Part shown: one piece after another, positions 1 through 8,333 of the stretch | Layout: every line of letters starts with the position of its first letter | How positions within the stretch are numbered: position 1 is the first letter of the stretch | Source: Cyanobacteriota bacterium | Lineage (GTDB): Bacteria > Cyanobacteriota > Cyanobacteriia > PCC-6307 > Cyanobiaceae | Assembly: GCA_026389265.1 (NCBI GenBank) | Contig: JAPLIE010000123.1 | Location: 1-41,381, forward strand | Reading direction: 5' to 3' | DNA length: 41,381 nt | The notes under the pieces: model-generated | Database searches by the model: none | Seen by the model: the letters and a program-made list of their open reading frames with translations, nothing else | Told to the model about the DNA's origin: nothing | Position numbers and translations under genes: made by a program

Positions 1-447
1 AGCGGTTGGCGCAAGATGCCCCAGACCGGCCAGGTGGTGTTGGAGGACGGCGTCGAGGTGGGTTGCGGCTCCACGATCGATCGCCCTTCGGTGGGGGAAA
101 CACGCATCGGCGCCGGCACCAAGATCGACAACCTGGTGCACATCGGCCACGGTGTCACCACCGGGCGCGGCTGTGCCCTGGCCGCCCAGGTGGGCATCGC
201 CGGTGGTGCCCGCCTCGGCAACGGCGTGATCCTGGCCGGCCAGGTGGGCGTGGCGAACCGGGCCACGATCGGCGACCGGGCGATCGCCTCCTCGAAATCA
301 GGCATCCACGGCGAAGTCGCCGCCGGCGAGGTGGTGAGCGGCTACCCCGCCATCCCCAACCGGCTGTGGTTGCGTTGCTCCGCCGCCTTCAACAAGCTGC
401 CGGAGATGGCGCGCACCCTGCGCAAGCTGCAGGCCGCTCAGGACTGA
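1..447 (+). CDS. lpxD: UDP-3-O-acylglucosamine N-acyltransferase LpxD, C-terminal part (5' end outside window)
   Basis: LpxD transfers an R-3-hydroxyacyl chain from acyl-ACP to UDP-3-O-acylglucosamine in lipid A synthesis. The reading frame is open from base 1, entering as S-G-W-R-K-M-P-Q, so the apparent ATG at 16 is internal and the N-terminal uridine-binding domain lies outside the window. What remains (about 148 residues) is a left-handed beta-helix built from hexapeptide repeats of the [LIV]-G-x-x type. The stretch [13 protein letters not shown] carries the histidine that serves as catalytic base in the family, and [17 protein letters not shown] is the typical LpxD end of the helix, followed by a short helical tail. 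The stop is TGA at 445-447. The 224 bases before leuB show no gene. Family assignment is firm; the acyl-chain preference cannot be read here. Confidence 0.93.
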   Translation, partial: SGWRKMPQTGQVVLEDGVEVGCGSTIDRPSVGETRIGAGTKIDNLVHIGHGVTTGRGCALAAQVGIAGGARLGNGVILAGQVGVANRATIGDRAIASSKSGIHGEVAAGEVVSGYPAIPNRLWLRCSAAFNKLPEMARTLRKLQAAQD

Positions 448-671
448 TTCAGCCGGGGCCGCCTCTGCAGAACCACCGTCACCACCTCCCCACTGTCAAT
501 CGGTACCGCCCTAGCCGCCACTCCTTCCAGCCATCACAGCTCCCTGCGCTGGCCAGAGTTCCTGCGGCGATTCAGCCCACCGCTTCCGTCCCTGGCGCCC
601 AGGACAGTGCGCCACCGGCTGCGACCTAGCCTCGGGCTCTCCACCTGTGCCCTGCCGGAGCGCCGCCTGTC

Positions 672-1751
672 ATGACCAGCCACCGGATCACCCTGTTCGC
701 CGGCGACGGCATCGGTCCGGAGATCACGGCGGTGGCCAGAGAGCTCCTGGATGCGGTGAGCCGGCGCCATGGCTTCGAGCTCTTCTACGACGAGCAGCCG
801 ATGGGTGGCGCCGCCATCGATGCCACCGGCGAACCGCTGCCCCCAAGCACCCTGGAGGCCTGCCGGACTGCCGATGCGGTGCTGCTCGCCGCGATCGGCA
901 GCCCGCAATACGACAGCCTCCCCCGCGAGAAACGGCCCGAATCGGGACTGCTGGGCCTGAGGGCCGGCCTGGGTCTGTTTGCCAACCTGCGGCCGGTGAA
1001 GATCATCCCCGCCTTGGCCGGGGCCAGCACCCTCAAACCGGAGGTGATCGAGGGGGTGGATCTGCTGGTGGTGCGAGAACTCATCGGCGGCGTGTACTTC
1101 GGCACCCCCAAGGGCCGGGTCGAAGCCGATGGCCACGTGCGGGCGTTCAACACGATGGCCTACAGCGACTTCGAGATCGATCGCATCGCCAGGGTGGGCT
1201 TCGATCTGGCCCTCCAGCGTGGCGGCCGGCTCTGCTCGGTCGACAAGGCAAACGTGCTGGATGTGAGCCAGCTCTGGCGAGACCGGGTCGAGGCGATCCA
1301 CGTTGATTACCCCGGCGTGAACCTGAGCCACATGTACGTGGACAACGCCGCCATGCAGCTGGTACGGGCGCCGAAGCAGTTCGACGTGATCCTCACCAGC
1401 AACCTCTTCGGCGACATCCTCAGCGATGAGGCCGCCATGCTCACCGGCTCGATCGGCATGCTGCCTTCGGCTTCTCTGGGCTCAGCCGGACCGGGGCTGT
1501 TCGAGCCAATCCACGGCTCCGCCCCAGACATCGCCGGCCAGGATCTGGCCAATCCCATGGCCATGGTGCTCAGCGCCGCCATGCTGTTGCGCATCGGCCT
1601 CAAACAGGAGGCCGCCGCCGCCGATCTGGAGGCCGCCGTGGAGCGCACCCTGGCAGCCGGGTTCCGCACCGGCGATCTGATGGCCGAGGGCTGCACCCAG
1701 CTCGGTTGCCAGGCGATGGGCGAACAGCTGTTGGCGGCACTGGAGGGTTGA
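672..1751 (+). CDS. leuB: 3-isopropylmalate dehydrogenase LeuB
   Basis: LeuB oxidises and decarboxylates (2R,3S)-3-isopropylmalate with NAD to 2-oxoisocaproate, the third step of leucine synthesis, in the cytoplasm. The 359-residue length is normal. The N-terminus [13 protein letters not shown] is the family opening, RPVKIIPAL and [11 protein letters not shown] hold substrate-binding residues, and [19 protein letters not shown] is the isocitrate/isopropylmalate dehydrogenase signature with the metal-binding aspartates. [17 protein letters not shown] forms the coenzyme pocket. The start ATG at 672 puts the conserved strand at residue 6, as expected. It lies on the same strand as lpxD and prk, but gaps of about 200 bases on both sides argue against one tight operon. 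No leucine leader peptide was seen upstream. Confidence 0.97.
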   Translation: MTSHRITLFAGDGIGPEITAVARELLDAVSRRHGFELFYDEQPMGGAAIDATGEPLPPSTLEACRTADAVLLAAIGSPQYDSLPREKRPESGLLGLRAGLGLFANLRPVKIIPALAGASTLKPEVIEGVDLLVVRELIGGVYFGTPKGRVEADGHVRAFNTMAYSDFEIDRIARVGFDLALQRGGRLCSVDKANVLDVSQLWRDRVEAIHVDYPGVNLSHMYVDNAAMQLVRAPKQFDVILTSNLFGDILSDEAAMLTGSIGMLPSASLGSAGPGLFEPIHGSAPDIAGQDLANPMAMVLSAAMLLRIGLKQEAAAADLEAAVERTLAAGFRTGDLMAEGCTQLGCQAMGEQLLAALEG

Positions 1752-1953
1752 GGCCGGCGGAAGCGGGGATCGCGGGGGGAAGGACAATTCAGGCCGGTTC
1801 GCCCTGGGACGCCAGGGAGGAGGGCTTCGATCGCGCCTCACGATCAGAACCCTGGAGGTCCCGGGAACCAGACCACCGCAATCCACAAGCAGCCAGCGCG
1901 GAAGGTCGAGCCGGCGATCTGCGAAACTCGCTAGCGACTCTGTCTATGGCTCG

Positions 1954-2856
1954 ATGTCGAAGCGTCACCCGGTTGTCTCTGTCACCGGCTCCTCCGGCGC
2001 TGGAACCAGCACCGTGAAGCGCGCCTTCGAGCACATTTTTAAACGCGAGGGGATCACCCCGGCGGTGGTCGAGGGCGACAGCTACCACCGCTACGAGCGG
2101 GGTCCGATGAAGGAGGCCATGGCCGCCGCCCTGGCCAATGGCGAGAACTTCTCCCACTTCGGTCCCGAAGCCAACCTGTTCGAAAAGCTCGAGGAGCTGT
2201 TCAGGACCTACGGCGAGACCGGCAGCGGCGAGAAGCGCTACTACCTCCACTCCGTTGAGGAGGCCGCCGAGCACAACGCTCGCCTCGGCACTAACCTCCA
2301 GCCCGGCCAGTTCACCCCCTGGGAAGCCATCCCCGCCGGCACCGACCTGCTCTTCTACGAAGGCCTGCACGGCGGCGTGAAGGGTGAGGGCTACGACGTG
2401 GCCGGTCTGGCCGACCTGCTGGTGGGCGTGGTGCCGGTTGTGAACCTGGAGTGGATTCAGAAGATTGCCCGCGACAACAAGGAGCGCGGCTACTCGGCTG
2501 AGGCCACGGTGGACACGATCTTGCGGCGGATGCCCGACTACATCAACCACATCTGCCCCCAGTTCAGCCAGACGGACATCAACTTCCAACGTGTCTCGAC
2601 TGTGGACACCTCCAACCCGTTCATGATCCGCGATATCCCAACGCCGGATGAGTCGTTCGTGATCTGCCACTTCCGCAAAGGAGCTCGCGCCAAATGGGGG
2701 ATCGACTTCACCTATCTTCTCGACATGATCAATGGCTCCTTCATGTCCAGTCCCACCAGCATCGTGGTGGACGGCGGCAAGATGGGCTTCGCGATGGAAC
2801 TGATCCTCACCCCGACCATCCACCGCATGATTGAGGAGAAGAAAAATCTCGCTTGA
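1954..2856 (+). CDS. prk: Phosphoribulokinase, class I (proteobacterial type)
   Basis: Phosphoribulokinase makes ribulose-1,5-bisphosphate, the CO2 acceptor, from ribulose-5-phosphate and ATP. The 300-residue protein has the P-loop GSSGAGTST (12-20), the catalytic Asp in EGDSYHR (D42) and the EGLHG motif. It follows the Rhodobacter-type enzyme closely through VVNLEWIQKI, CPQFSQTDINFQRV and DTSNPF. Plant and beta-cyanobacterial class II enzymes are about 330-350 residues and carry a redox-active cysteine pair near the P-loop. Here the first cysteine appears only near residue 200, so that thioredoxin switch and the usual Cys basis for CP12 control are absent. Class I enzymes of bacteria are typically octameric and controlled by NADH and AMP; whether this one is so controlled is unknown. 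ATG at 1954 matches the family N-terminus. Confidence 0.96.
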   Translation: MSKRHPVVSVTGSSGAGTSTVKRAFEHIFKREGITPAVVEGDSYHRYERGPMKEAMAAALANGENFSHFGPEANLFEKLEELFRTYGETGSGEKRYYLHSVEEAAEHNARLGTNLQPGQFTPWEAIPAGTDLLFYEGLHGGVKGEGYDVAGLADLLVGVVPVVNLEWIQKIARDNKERGYSAEATVDTILRRMPDYINHICPQFSQTDINFQRVSTVDTSNPFMIRDIPTPDESFVICHFRKGARAKWGIDFTYLLDMINGSFMSSPTSIVVDGGKMGFAMELILTPTIHRMIEEKKNLA

Positions 2857-3102
2857 TTCCTGCGGCAGCCCTACACTCGCTGCAGTGCAACGGGTTCTTC
2901 CCCCTGCGCGTCGTTCCGCTGCAGCCGCGTCATCAGCGCCGACATCGCCACTGACATCGCCGCTGATGGGCCCCTCGATCGAATCGGGGATCCGGCCCCA
3001 CCGCCTGCGCGGGCTCCCGGCCCGCGCCAAGGTCCTTCCTTCGAAATCCGGTCGGCTTCGGGTTCGCTGAGCGCCAACACCCCGCTCGCCGGGTTCCAGG
3101 GA

Positions 3103-3360
3103 TTGCGCCTGGATCGAGTCAACAGTTCCGTGGTGCTGCAAGTGGCGCGTCAGGTGTATTTCCGCTTCCTCTCCTCCGGTCCCAGCGGAATCGAGCCCGC
3201 AGGAATCGTGCTCAAGGTCGCGGCCAGCGAGGGTAGGGTGGTGTTTGAGGCGCCGGTTCTGCTCCCCGACGAGCACTTCGTGCCGATCGACTGGCTCCGC
3301 AACCGCAGCGTCGGTCGCAACCGGCCCGGACGCCCGGCTCCATCCCGCAGTCCGCTCTGA
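3103..3360 (+). CDS. Small protein of unknown function downstream of prk (start uncertain)
   Basis: I do not recognise this protein. The read is in the same frame as prk and stays open from the prk stop to 3360, but the only common start codon in frame is TTG at 3103, giving 85 residues. The sequence just upstream ([14 protein letters not shown]) looks as well ordered as the rest, so translation may begin earlier at a rare start such as CTG 3067. The central part has alternating hydrophobic residues ([36 protein letters not shown]) suggesting a small beta-rich domain, and the tail is basic and proline-rich. A TACACT hexamer at 2872-2877 could be a -10 element. The region 2857-3102 also holds a 12-base direct repeat (gacatcgccact/gacatcgccgct, about 2941-2964) and no other gene. 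Confidence 0.45.
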   Translation: MRLDRVNSSVVLQVARQVYFRFLSSGPSGIEPAGIVLKVAASEGRVVFEAPVLLPDEHFVPIDWLRNRSVGRNRPGRPAPSRSPL

Positions 3361-3386
3361 GGTTTCCGCCCAGGCCTGCCGATTCC

Positions 3387-4253
3387 ATGTCCTCCCCCTT
3401 CCACCCCATCCAGTCCCTGATCCCGCTGCTGGCGGCCCCGGTGGCCCTGATCGGAGCCTGCATCGGCAGTTTCATCAACGTCGTGGCCTGGCGGTTGCCC
3501 CGGGAGGAATCCCTGCTCTGGCCGGGAAGCCATTGCCCCCGCTGCGGCACTCCCCTCGCCTGGTTCGAAAACATTCCCGTTCTGGCCTGGCTGATGCTGC
3601 GGGGCCGGTGCCGTCACTGCCATCAGCCGATCGCGTCCCGCTACCCCCTGGTGGAGAGCCTCTGCGCCGGCCTCTGGGTGGCGGTGTTGCTGGCCAGGCC
3701 CGATCGGATGGGCGCCGGCGCCGAGCCCGTTCTGCTGCTGCTAGCCGGGTGGTTTCTGGTCAGCTGGCTGCTCCCCATGGTGCTGATCGATCTCGACCGC
3801 CTCTGGCTTCCCGAACCGATGCTGCGCTGGGGCGTGCTGCTCGGCCTGGCCTTCACCGCCCTGGTGGGGTTCCTTCAGGATCCGGCCACCGGTCGCCGAC
3901 TGCTGCTGGAGCATCTGGTGGCCACGGCGCTGGGACTGCTGGGTTTCGAAGCCGTGAGCGCCCTGGCCGAGCGGGCCTTCGGCCGGCCAGCCCTTGGCCT
4001 GGGGGATGCCAAACTCGCGGCTCTGATGGGGGCCTGGCTCGGGCCCGGCGGGCTCGGCGTGGCGGTGGTCCTTGCGGTGCTCGGGGGGGCTCTGGTGGGA
4101 GGACTTGCCAGGATTCTCGGCCGGCTGGGTCCGAACCAGCCCTTTCCCTTCGGCCCCTTCCTCGCCGCGGGCACCGTGCTGGTGTGGTTGGTGGGGCCCC
4201 AGCCCTGGCTGCGGCTAATGCTCCCCGCTCTGGTGCAGGGCAGCCCCCTCTGA
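3387..4253 (+). CDS. pilD: Type IV prepilin peptidase (A24 family), PilD-like
   Basis: PilD is the inner-membrane aspartyl protease that cleaves the leader of type IV prepilins and pseudopilins and often N-methylates the new N-terminus. The 288 residues start with a hydrophobic helix containing [12 protein letters not shown], the family's first segment. A cytoplasmic loop follows with the zinc-binding pairs CPRC (50-53) and CRHC (75-78), then several membrane helices. The two catalytic aspartates lie in IDLDRLWLP and [11 protein letters not shown], and [13 protein letters not shown] is the usual final motif. The start ATG at 3387 lies 26 bases after the upstream stop. The gene stands alone among non-pilus genes, as pilD often does in cyanobacteria. 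It is a likely requirement for pili, competence or secretion pseudopili elsewhere in the genome. Confidence 0.95.
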   Translation: MSSPFHPIQSLIPLLAAPVALIGACIGSFINVVAWRLPREESLLWPGSHCPRCGTPLAWFENIPVLAWLMLRGRCRHCHQPIASRYPLVESLCAGLWVAVLLARPDRMGAGAEPVLLLLAGWFLVSWLLPMVLIDLDRLWLPEPMLRWGVLLGLAFTALVGFLQDPATGRRLLLEHLVATALGLLGFEAVSALAERAFGRPALGLGDAKLAALMGAWLGPGGLGVAVVLAVLGGALVGGLARILGRLGPNQPFPFGPFLAAGTVLVWLVGPQPWLRLMLPALVQGSPL

Positions 4254-4348
4254 AGCGTCTTGCCAGTCCCTGCCGCTCCGTGGCGCGGCAGCGTTTAATA
4301 GGTTTCCACCAGGCCCTCGCCCGATCCGCACCGAGCCTCATTCCGCCC

Positions 4349-5239
4349 ATGTCCCTGTTCGACTGGTTCGCCGATCGCCGCAAGAACGCTCCCGTGGTGC
4401 GATCCAGCCAGGGTCCAGAACCCGATGAGGGGGACGGCCTCTGGAGCAAATGCCCCGAGTGCGACCTGGTGGTTTACCGGAAGGATCTTGTGGCCCATGC
4501 CTACGTTTGCAAGGGCTGTGGCCATCACCAGCGGATCAACAGCGAGGAGAGGATCCGCCTGGTCGCCGATGAGGGGAGCTTCGAAGCCCTTGATGCCGAC
4601 CTTTCCCCCACCGATCCGCTCGCCTTCAAAGACCGCCGCTCCTATGCCGATCGCCTGCGGGATAGCCAACAGAGCACCGGCCTCCGGGATGCGGTGGTCA
4701 CCGGTCTCTGCCGCCTGGAGGGCATGCCCCTAGCCCTGGGGGTGATGGACTTCCGCTTTATGGGTGGCTCGATGGGTTCGGTGGTGGGGGAAAAACTCAC
4801 CCGCCTGATCGAGGAGGCCACGGCCCGGCGCTGCCCCGTGGTGATCGTGTGCGCCTCAGGCGGCGCCCGCATGCAGGAGGGCATGCTGAGCCTGATGCAG
4901 ATGGCCAAGATCTCCGGCGCCCTGGAACGGCATCGCCAGGCCGAGCTGCTCTATATCCCCTTGCTCACCCACCCCACCACCGGCGGGGTGACGGCCAGCT
5001 TTGCCATGCTCGGCGATCTGATCCTGGCTGAACCGAAGGCCCTGATCGGCTTCGCCGGACGCCGTGTGATCGAGCAGACCCTGCGAGAGAAGCTCCCGGA
5101 CAATTTCCAGACCGCCGAGTACCTGCAGGAGCATGGATTCATCGACAAGATCGTGCCCCGCACCGAGCTGCGCGCCACCCTGGCCACCCTGCTGCGCCTG
5201 CATGCGCCATCGCGTCGCGGTCAGCCGGTGGCCCCATGA
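4349..5239 (+). CDS. accD: Acetyl-CoA carboxylase carboxyltransferase subunit beta
   Basis: AccD forms the carboxyltransferase with AccA and moves CO2 from biotin to acetyl-CoA, giving malonyl-CoA for fatty acid synthesis. The chosen start ATG at 4349 gives [12 protein letters not shown], the standard bacterial and plastid AccD opening, and 296 residues. A longer open frame upstream is only the shadow of pilD. The N-terminal zinc ribbon has C35, C38, C54 and C57 (CPEC ... CKGC). The crotonase-fold domain has [17 protein letters not shown] and [20 protein letters not shown], which form the acetyl-CoA site and oxyanion hole. Its stop overlaps the next start by ATGA at 5236-5239, so the downstream exported protein is probably translated by coupling. 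There are 95 bases after pilD, enough for a promoter, though none stands out. Confidence 0.97.
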   Translation: MSLFDWFADRRKNAPVVRSSQGPEPDEGDGLWSKCPECDLVVYRKDLVAHAYVCKGCGHHQRINSEERIRLVADEGSFEALDADLSPTDPLAFKDRRSYADRLRDSQQSTGLRDAVVTGLCRLEGMPLALGVMDFRFMGGSMGSVVGEKLTRLIEEATARRCPVVIVCASGGARMQEGMLSLMQMAKISGALERHRQAELLYIPLLTHPTTGGVTASFAMLGDLILAEPKALIGFAGRRVIEQTLREKLPDNFQTAEYLQEHGFIDKIVPRTELRATLATLLRLHAPSRRGQPVAP

Positions 5240-5772
5240 ACCGTCGGCCCTCCGGCTCCGAATGGCCGCACCGGCTGGGATGGCTCCAGGCTTTCCTGCC
5301 CATGGTCCTGCTTTTGGTGGGCCTGGCTCTGCCCCCGGCGCCGTCTCCGCTGCTGCCGGGCTTGAAGCCCGCCTGGGCCGGGCCGGTGGAATGGCGGGAG
5401 GTTCCGGCCTCCGCCACGGGGCGCCAGTGGTGGGATGCCGGCAGCCTGCGGCGTGATCGCCGCGGCACCCTGTCGGTGCTGAGCCGCTTTCAGCCCCTTT
5501 CCGAGCCGGAAGGGATCGAAGCTCCGCAGCCCTCCCCTGCCGCTGGAAGCTTGGAAGCGAAACCGCGGAGCGCCCGCCAACCCCTGGGAACGCTGGTGGT
5601 GATGGAACTCGACTGCGACCTCGGGCTCTACCGAGACGTGTCCGTGAACGGCCTGCCCCGCTTCAACGCCACCTGGCAGCCCACCGGCGGCGATCCACTC
5701 GTGGCGGCCACGCTTCAGGAGGCCTGCGCCGCAGCGGCAGGGCCCGCCACCGGCCGGGAACCGACGGCCTGA
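5236..5772 (+). CDS. Predicted exported protein of unknown function, coupled to accD
   Basis: This 178-residue protein is not recognised by name. Residues 1-49 form a signal peptide: basic start ([13 protein letters not shown]), hydrophobic core ([18 protein letters not shown]) and a possible AWA-G cleavage site near residue 48. The mature part starts with [17 protein letters not shown], has a variable Pro/Ala-rich middle, and ends in a small domain [18 protein letters not shown] followed by a conserved-looking cysteine in [10 protein letters not shown]. The two cysteines could form a disulfide. The layout resembles small periplasmic proteins in which a Tyr/Asp-Cys motif is followed by a late Cys, but this is a pattern guess. 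The ATG overlaps the accD stop by four bases, so expression is tied to accD; no functional link is established. Confidence 0.8.
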   Translation: MNRRPSGSEWPHRLGWLQAFLPMVLLLVGLALPPAPSPLLPGLKPAWAGPVEWREVPASATGRQWWDAGSLRRDRRGTLSVLSRFQPLSEPEGIEAPQPSPAAGSLEAKPRSARQPLGTLVVMELDCDLGLYRDVSVNGLPRFNATWQPTGGDPLVAATLQEACAAAAGPATGREPTA

Positions 5773-5813
5773 ACGCACCGCCAGCTCCCTCCACCCCAAG
5801 CCTTCTCCCCACC

Positions 5814-6920
5814 ATGGCTGCGCCCACCTACCGTCCCCTCGGCGTCGCCGTCGCAGGCCTTGGCTTTGGTGAGGCGGTGCACCTTCCGGCCCTGCGGGAT
5901 TGCCCAGGCACCGAGCCGGTGGCCCTCTGGCATCCCCGTGCCGAACGACTGGAGCGAGCCTGCCGAGCAAGCGAGCTCGGCGGCAGCACTGATTTCAGCG
6001 CCGTTCTCGCCGACCCGCGGGTAGAGGCCGTGGTGATCGCCACCCCACCGGCCCCCCGCTTCGAGCTGGCCCGCCAGGCCCTTGAGGCTGGCAAGCACCT
6101 GCTGCTTGAGAAGCCAGTGGCCCTCGAGGCCGCCGCCATCGAGGAACTGCAGCGGCTGGCCATCCGCCAAAAACTTTGTGTAGCAGTAGATTTCGAATAC
6201 CGCGCTGTGCCGGTCTTCCAGCAGCTCGCCGCCCTCCTGGCCGAGGGGGCGCTGGGGGAACCCTGGCTAGTGAAACTCGACTGGCTGATGGCTAGTCGCG
6301 CCGATGCCAGCCGTCCCTGGAGCTGGTACTCCCATGCAGCCGAGGGAGGGGGCGTGCTCGGCGCCCTCGGCACCCATGCCTTCGACATCCTGAACTGGCT
6401 CGTAGGACCCGCTGAGCTCCACGCCGCCAGGCTGAGCACGGCGATCCGGGAGCGCCCTCTGGCCGAAGCCAAGAGCGCCGGCGCCTCCGCCATGGGCGCG
6501 GTGGACGCCGAGGACATCGCCCTGATCCAGCTCGATCTCAGCGACTCCCTGGGCCGGCGGATGCCGGCCCAGGTGAACCTGGCCTCGGTGGCCCGGGCGG
6601 GCCGAGGCTGCTGGCTCGAGCTCTACGGCCGTGAGGCCACCCTGGTGCTCGGATCAGCCAACCAGGCTGATTATGTACACGGCTTTCAACTAGCGATCGC
6701 CCGGCCTGGGGAGCCCCTGCGGCCGGTACCCGCCGATCCAGCTCTGGCCTTCGGACGCACTTGGGAGGATGGCCGGATCGCGCCGGTGCGCCGGCTGATC
6801 GGCTGGTGGGCAAGCGCCGCCCGCGAGGGGCGGCCGATGGTGCCGGGCCTGGCGGAAGCGGCGGCCAGCCAGGTCCTCTGTGATGCCGCCCGGCGGCACC
6901 AGCCGATCGGGCCCGCATGA
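5814..6920 (+). CDS. Gfo/Idh/MocA family NAD(P)-dependent oxidoreductase
   Basis: This 368-residue protein has an N-terminal Rossmann domain (GVAVAGLGFGEAVHLPAL, residues 10-27; IATPPAPRFELA near 75-85) and the EKP motif (99-101) in KHLLLEKPVALE, which places the nicotinamide and catalytic lysine. The C-terminal alpha/beta domain has GGGVLGALGTHAFDILNWL, where the conserved His often acts in proton transfer. Members oxidise or reduce sugars, inositols, biliverdin or amino-sugars, and the substrate cannot be read from the sequence. It is not obviously biliverdin reductase, which is usually shorter. It is on the same strand as accD (41-base gap from the exported protein) and fba (97-base gap), and is probably transcribed with the former. 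The start ATG at 5814 is followed quickly by the Rossmann strand, as expected. Confidence 0.9.
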   Translation: MAAPTYRPLGVAVAGLGFGEAVHLPALRDCPGTEPVALWHPRAERLERACRASELGGSTDFSAVLADPRVEAVVIATPPAPRFELARQALEAGKHLLLEKPVALEAAAIEELQRLAIRQKLCVAVDFEYRAVPVFQQLAALLAEGALGEPWLVKLDWLMASRADASRPWSWYSHAAEGGGVLGALGTHAFDILNWLVGPAELHAARLSTAIRERPLAEAKSAGASAMGAVDAEDIALIQLDLSDSLGRRMPAQVNLASVARAGRGCWLELYGREATLVLGSANQADYVHGFQLAIARPGEPLRPVPADPALAFGRTWEDGRIAPVRRLIGWWASAAREGRPMVPGLAEAAASQVLCDAARRHQPIGPA

Positions 6921-6948
6921 AGCGATGGGGGCCCTGTTGGGCATCCCC

Positions 6949-6954
6949 TAGACT
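6949..6954 (+). promoter_or_regulatory. Candidate -10 element of fba
   Basis: The hexamer TAGACT lies 64 bases before the fba ATG in the short gap after the oxidoreductase gene. It fits the loose cyanobacterial -10 pattern (TAnnnT). No convincing -35 hexamer is visible at the usual spacing. It is proposed from position and similarity to TAGAGT elements before two other genes in this window. Confidence 0.3.
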
Positions 6955-7017
6955 CGCCCCCAGGCACGGCGGGGGATCCCGCTAGTCGTCGCTTTCCCCC
7001 CATTCTCGAGGTTTCCC

Positions 7018-8091
7018 ATGGCGCTCGTTCCGCTTCGGCTGCTGCTCGACCACGCCGCCGAAAACGGCTACGGCATTCCCGCCTTCAACGTGAACAACCT
7101 GGAACAGGTCCAGTCGATCATGGAGGCGGCCCACGAGACTGACAGCCCGGTGATCCTGCAGGCCTCCCGCGGCGCCCGTCAGTACGCCGGTGAGAGCTTC
7201 CTGCGCCACCTGATCCTGGCCGCCGTGGAAACCTACCCCGACATCCCGGTGGTGATGCACCAGGACCATGGCAACAGCCCCGCCACCTGCTACGGCGCCG
7301 CCGCCAACGGCTTCACCTCCGTGATGATGGACGGCTCCCTTGAGGCCGACGCCAAGACCCCGGCCTCCTACGAGTACAACGTGCGCGTCACCAAGGAAGT
7401 GGTGGACGTGGCCCATGCCATCGGCGTGAGCGTGGAGGGCGAGCTGGGCTGCCTGGGCTCCCTGGAGACCGGCCAGGGTGAGGCTGAGGATGGCCATGGC
7501 TTCGAGGGCACCCTCGACCACTCCCAGCTGCTCACCGACCCCGCCGAAGCCGCCGACTTCGTGGCCAAGACCAACGTGGATGCGCTGGCGATCGCCATCG
7601 GCACCAGCCATGGCGCCTATAAGTTCACCCGCAAACCCACCGGCGAGGTGCTGGCGATCAGCCGTATCGCCGAGATCCACAAGGCCATTCCCAACACCCA
7701 CCTGGTGATGCACGGCTCCTCCTCGGTGCCCCAGGAGTGGCTGGACATGATCAACAAGTACGGCGGTGCCATCCCCGAGACCTACGGCGTGCCCGTGGAA
7801 GAAATCCAGGAAGGCATCCGCAACGGCGTGCGCAAGGTGAACATCGACACCGACAACCGCCTGGCCTTCACCGCCGCGGTGCGCGAGGCAGCCTTCAAGG
7901 ATCCCGCCAACTTCGATCCCCGCCACTTCAATAAGCCCGCCCGCCAGTACATGAAGCAGGTGTGCCTCGACCGCTATCAGCAGTTCTGGTGCGCCGGCAA
8001 CGCCAGCAAGATCAAGCAGCGCGACATCAACTATTACGCCGCTCTCTACGCCAAGGGTGCCCTTGATCCCAAGAGTGCCGTGGCGGTCTGA
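7018..8091 (+). CDS. fba: Fructose-bisphosphate aldolase class II (Calvin-cycle type)
   Basis: This zinc aldolase joins dihydroxyacetone phosphate with glyceraldehyde-3-phosphate or erythrose-4-phosphate, serving the Calvin cycle (FBP and SBP formation) and glycolysis. The 357 residues show the class IIB/CbbA pattern. The catalytic Asp and zinc His are in MHQDHGNS (D83, H84), a glutamate motif is in VEGELGCLG, zinc histidines lie in GTSHGAYK and VMHGSSSVP, and [10 protein letters not shown] binds phosphate. A GAGG element just before the ATG at 7018 is a plausible ribosome-binding site. The gene ends 42 bases before a strong intrinsic terminator. Strong translation is suggested by steady use of C-ending codons. 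It is the usual main aldolase of cyanobacteria; class I aldolase, if present, is elsewhere. Confidence 0.97.
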   Translation: MALVPLRLLLDHAAENGYGIPAFNVNNLEQVQSIMEAAHETDSPVILQASRGARQYAGESFLRHLILAAVETYPDIPVVMHQDHGNSPATCYGAAANGFTSVMMDGSLEADAKTPASYEYNVRVTKEVVDVAHAIGVSVEGELGCLGSLETGQGEAEDGHGFEGTLDHSQLLTDPAEAADFVAKTNVDALAIAIGTSHGAYKFTRKPTGEVLAISRIAEIHKAIPNTHLVMHGSSSVPQEWLDMINKYGGAIPETYGVPVEEIQEGIRNGVRKVNIDTDNRLAFTAAVREAAFKDPANFDPRHFNKPARQYMKQVCLDRYQQFWCAGNASKIKQRDINYYAALYAKGALDPKSAVAV

Positions 8092-8133
8092 ACCTGCGGG
8101 TTCCCCGAGATCCAGCGATCACGATTCCCAGCC

Positions 8134-8159
8134 GGGGCCCCTAGGGCCCCTTTTTTTTT
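8134..8159 (+). terminator. Intrinsic terminator of fba
   Basis: A perfect 7-bp GC stem (GGGGCCC 8134-8140, loop CTA, GGGCCCC 8144-8150) is followed directly by nine T residues. This is a textbook Rho-independent terminator and the only long T-run in the window. It would stop fba transcription before the convergent UPF0182 gene. Confidence 0.93.
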
Positions 8160-8231
8160 ATAGGCCTGCGGGCACGGTTTCCGGCACTGCGGGACACCGC
8201 CCATTGCGGCGGTACGTCCCTCAAGGTGGAA

Positions 8232-8322
8232 CGTTGCCGCAAAGCGTTGGGGCGAAGCGATCAAGTGGAGCGTTGAAGCGAAACGTTGCAGGGAATCGTT
8301 GCGGTGATCCGTTGCAGCGCTC
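8232..8322. repeat. Seven tandem copies of a 13-bp repeat between fba and the UPF0182 gene
   Basis: The core CGTTG begins at 8232, 8245, 8271, 8284, 8297 and 8310, always 13 bases apart. A degenerate copy (CGATC) sits exactly on register at 8258. The units read roughly CGTTGcagcGaag. The 13 bases before the array (8219-8231) resemble the degenerate third copy and may be an eighth. The period is not a multiple of three and no gene spans the array. It lies after the fba terminator and just beyond the 3' end of the convergent UPF0182 gene. Function unknown; the unit is not palindromic and does not match CRISPR dimensions. Confidence 0.85.
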
Positions 8323-8333
8323 CGGAGCTGCCG

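Noticed and set aside
1789-3276. Long minus-strand open frame opposite prk
   Set aside because: High GC opens antisense frames; its sequence is His/Gly-rich with no family features and prk is certain.
6982-7926. Minus-strand open frame opposite fba
   Set aside because: Gly/His/Val-rich mirror of a highly conserved aldolase, with no independent support.
8219-8322. Tandem repeats considered as a CRISPR array
   Set aside because: The units are 13 bp head-to-tail without spacers, and no cas gene is present.
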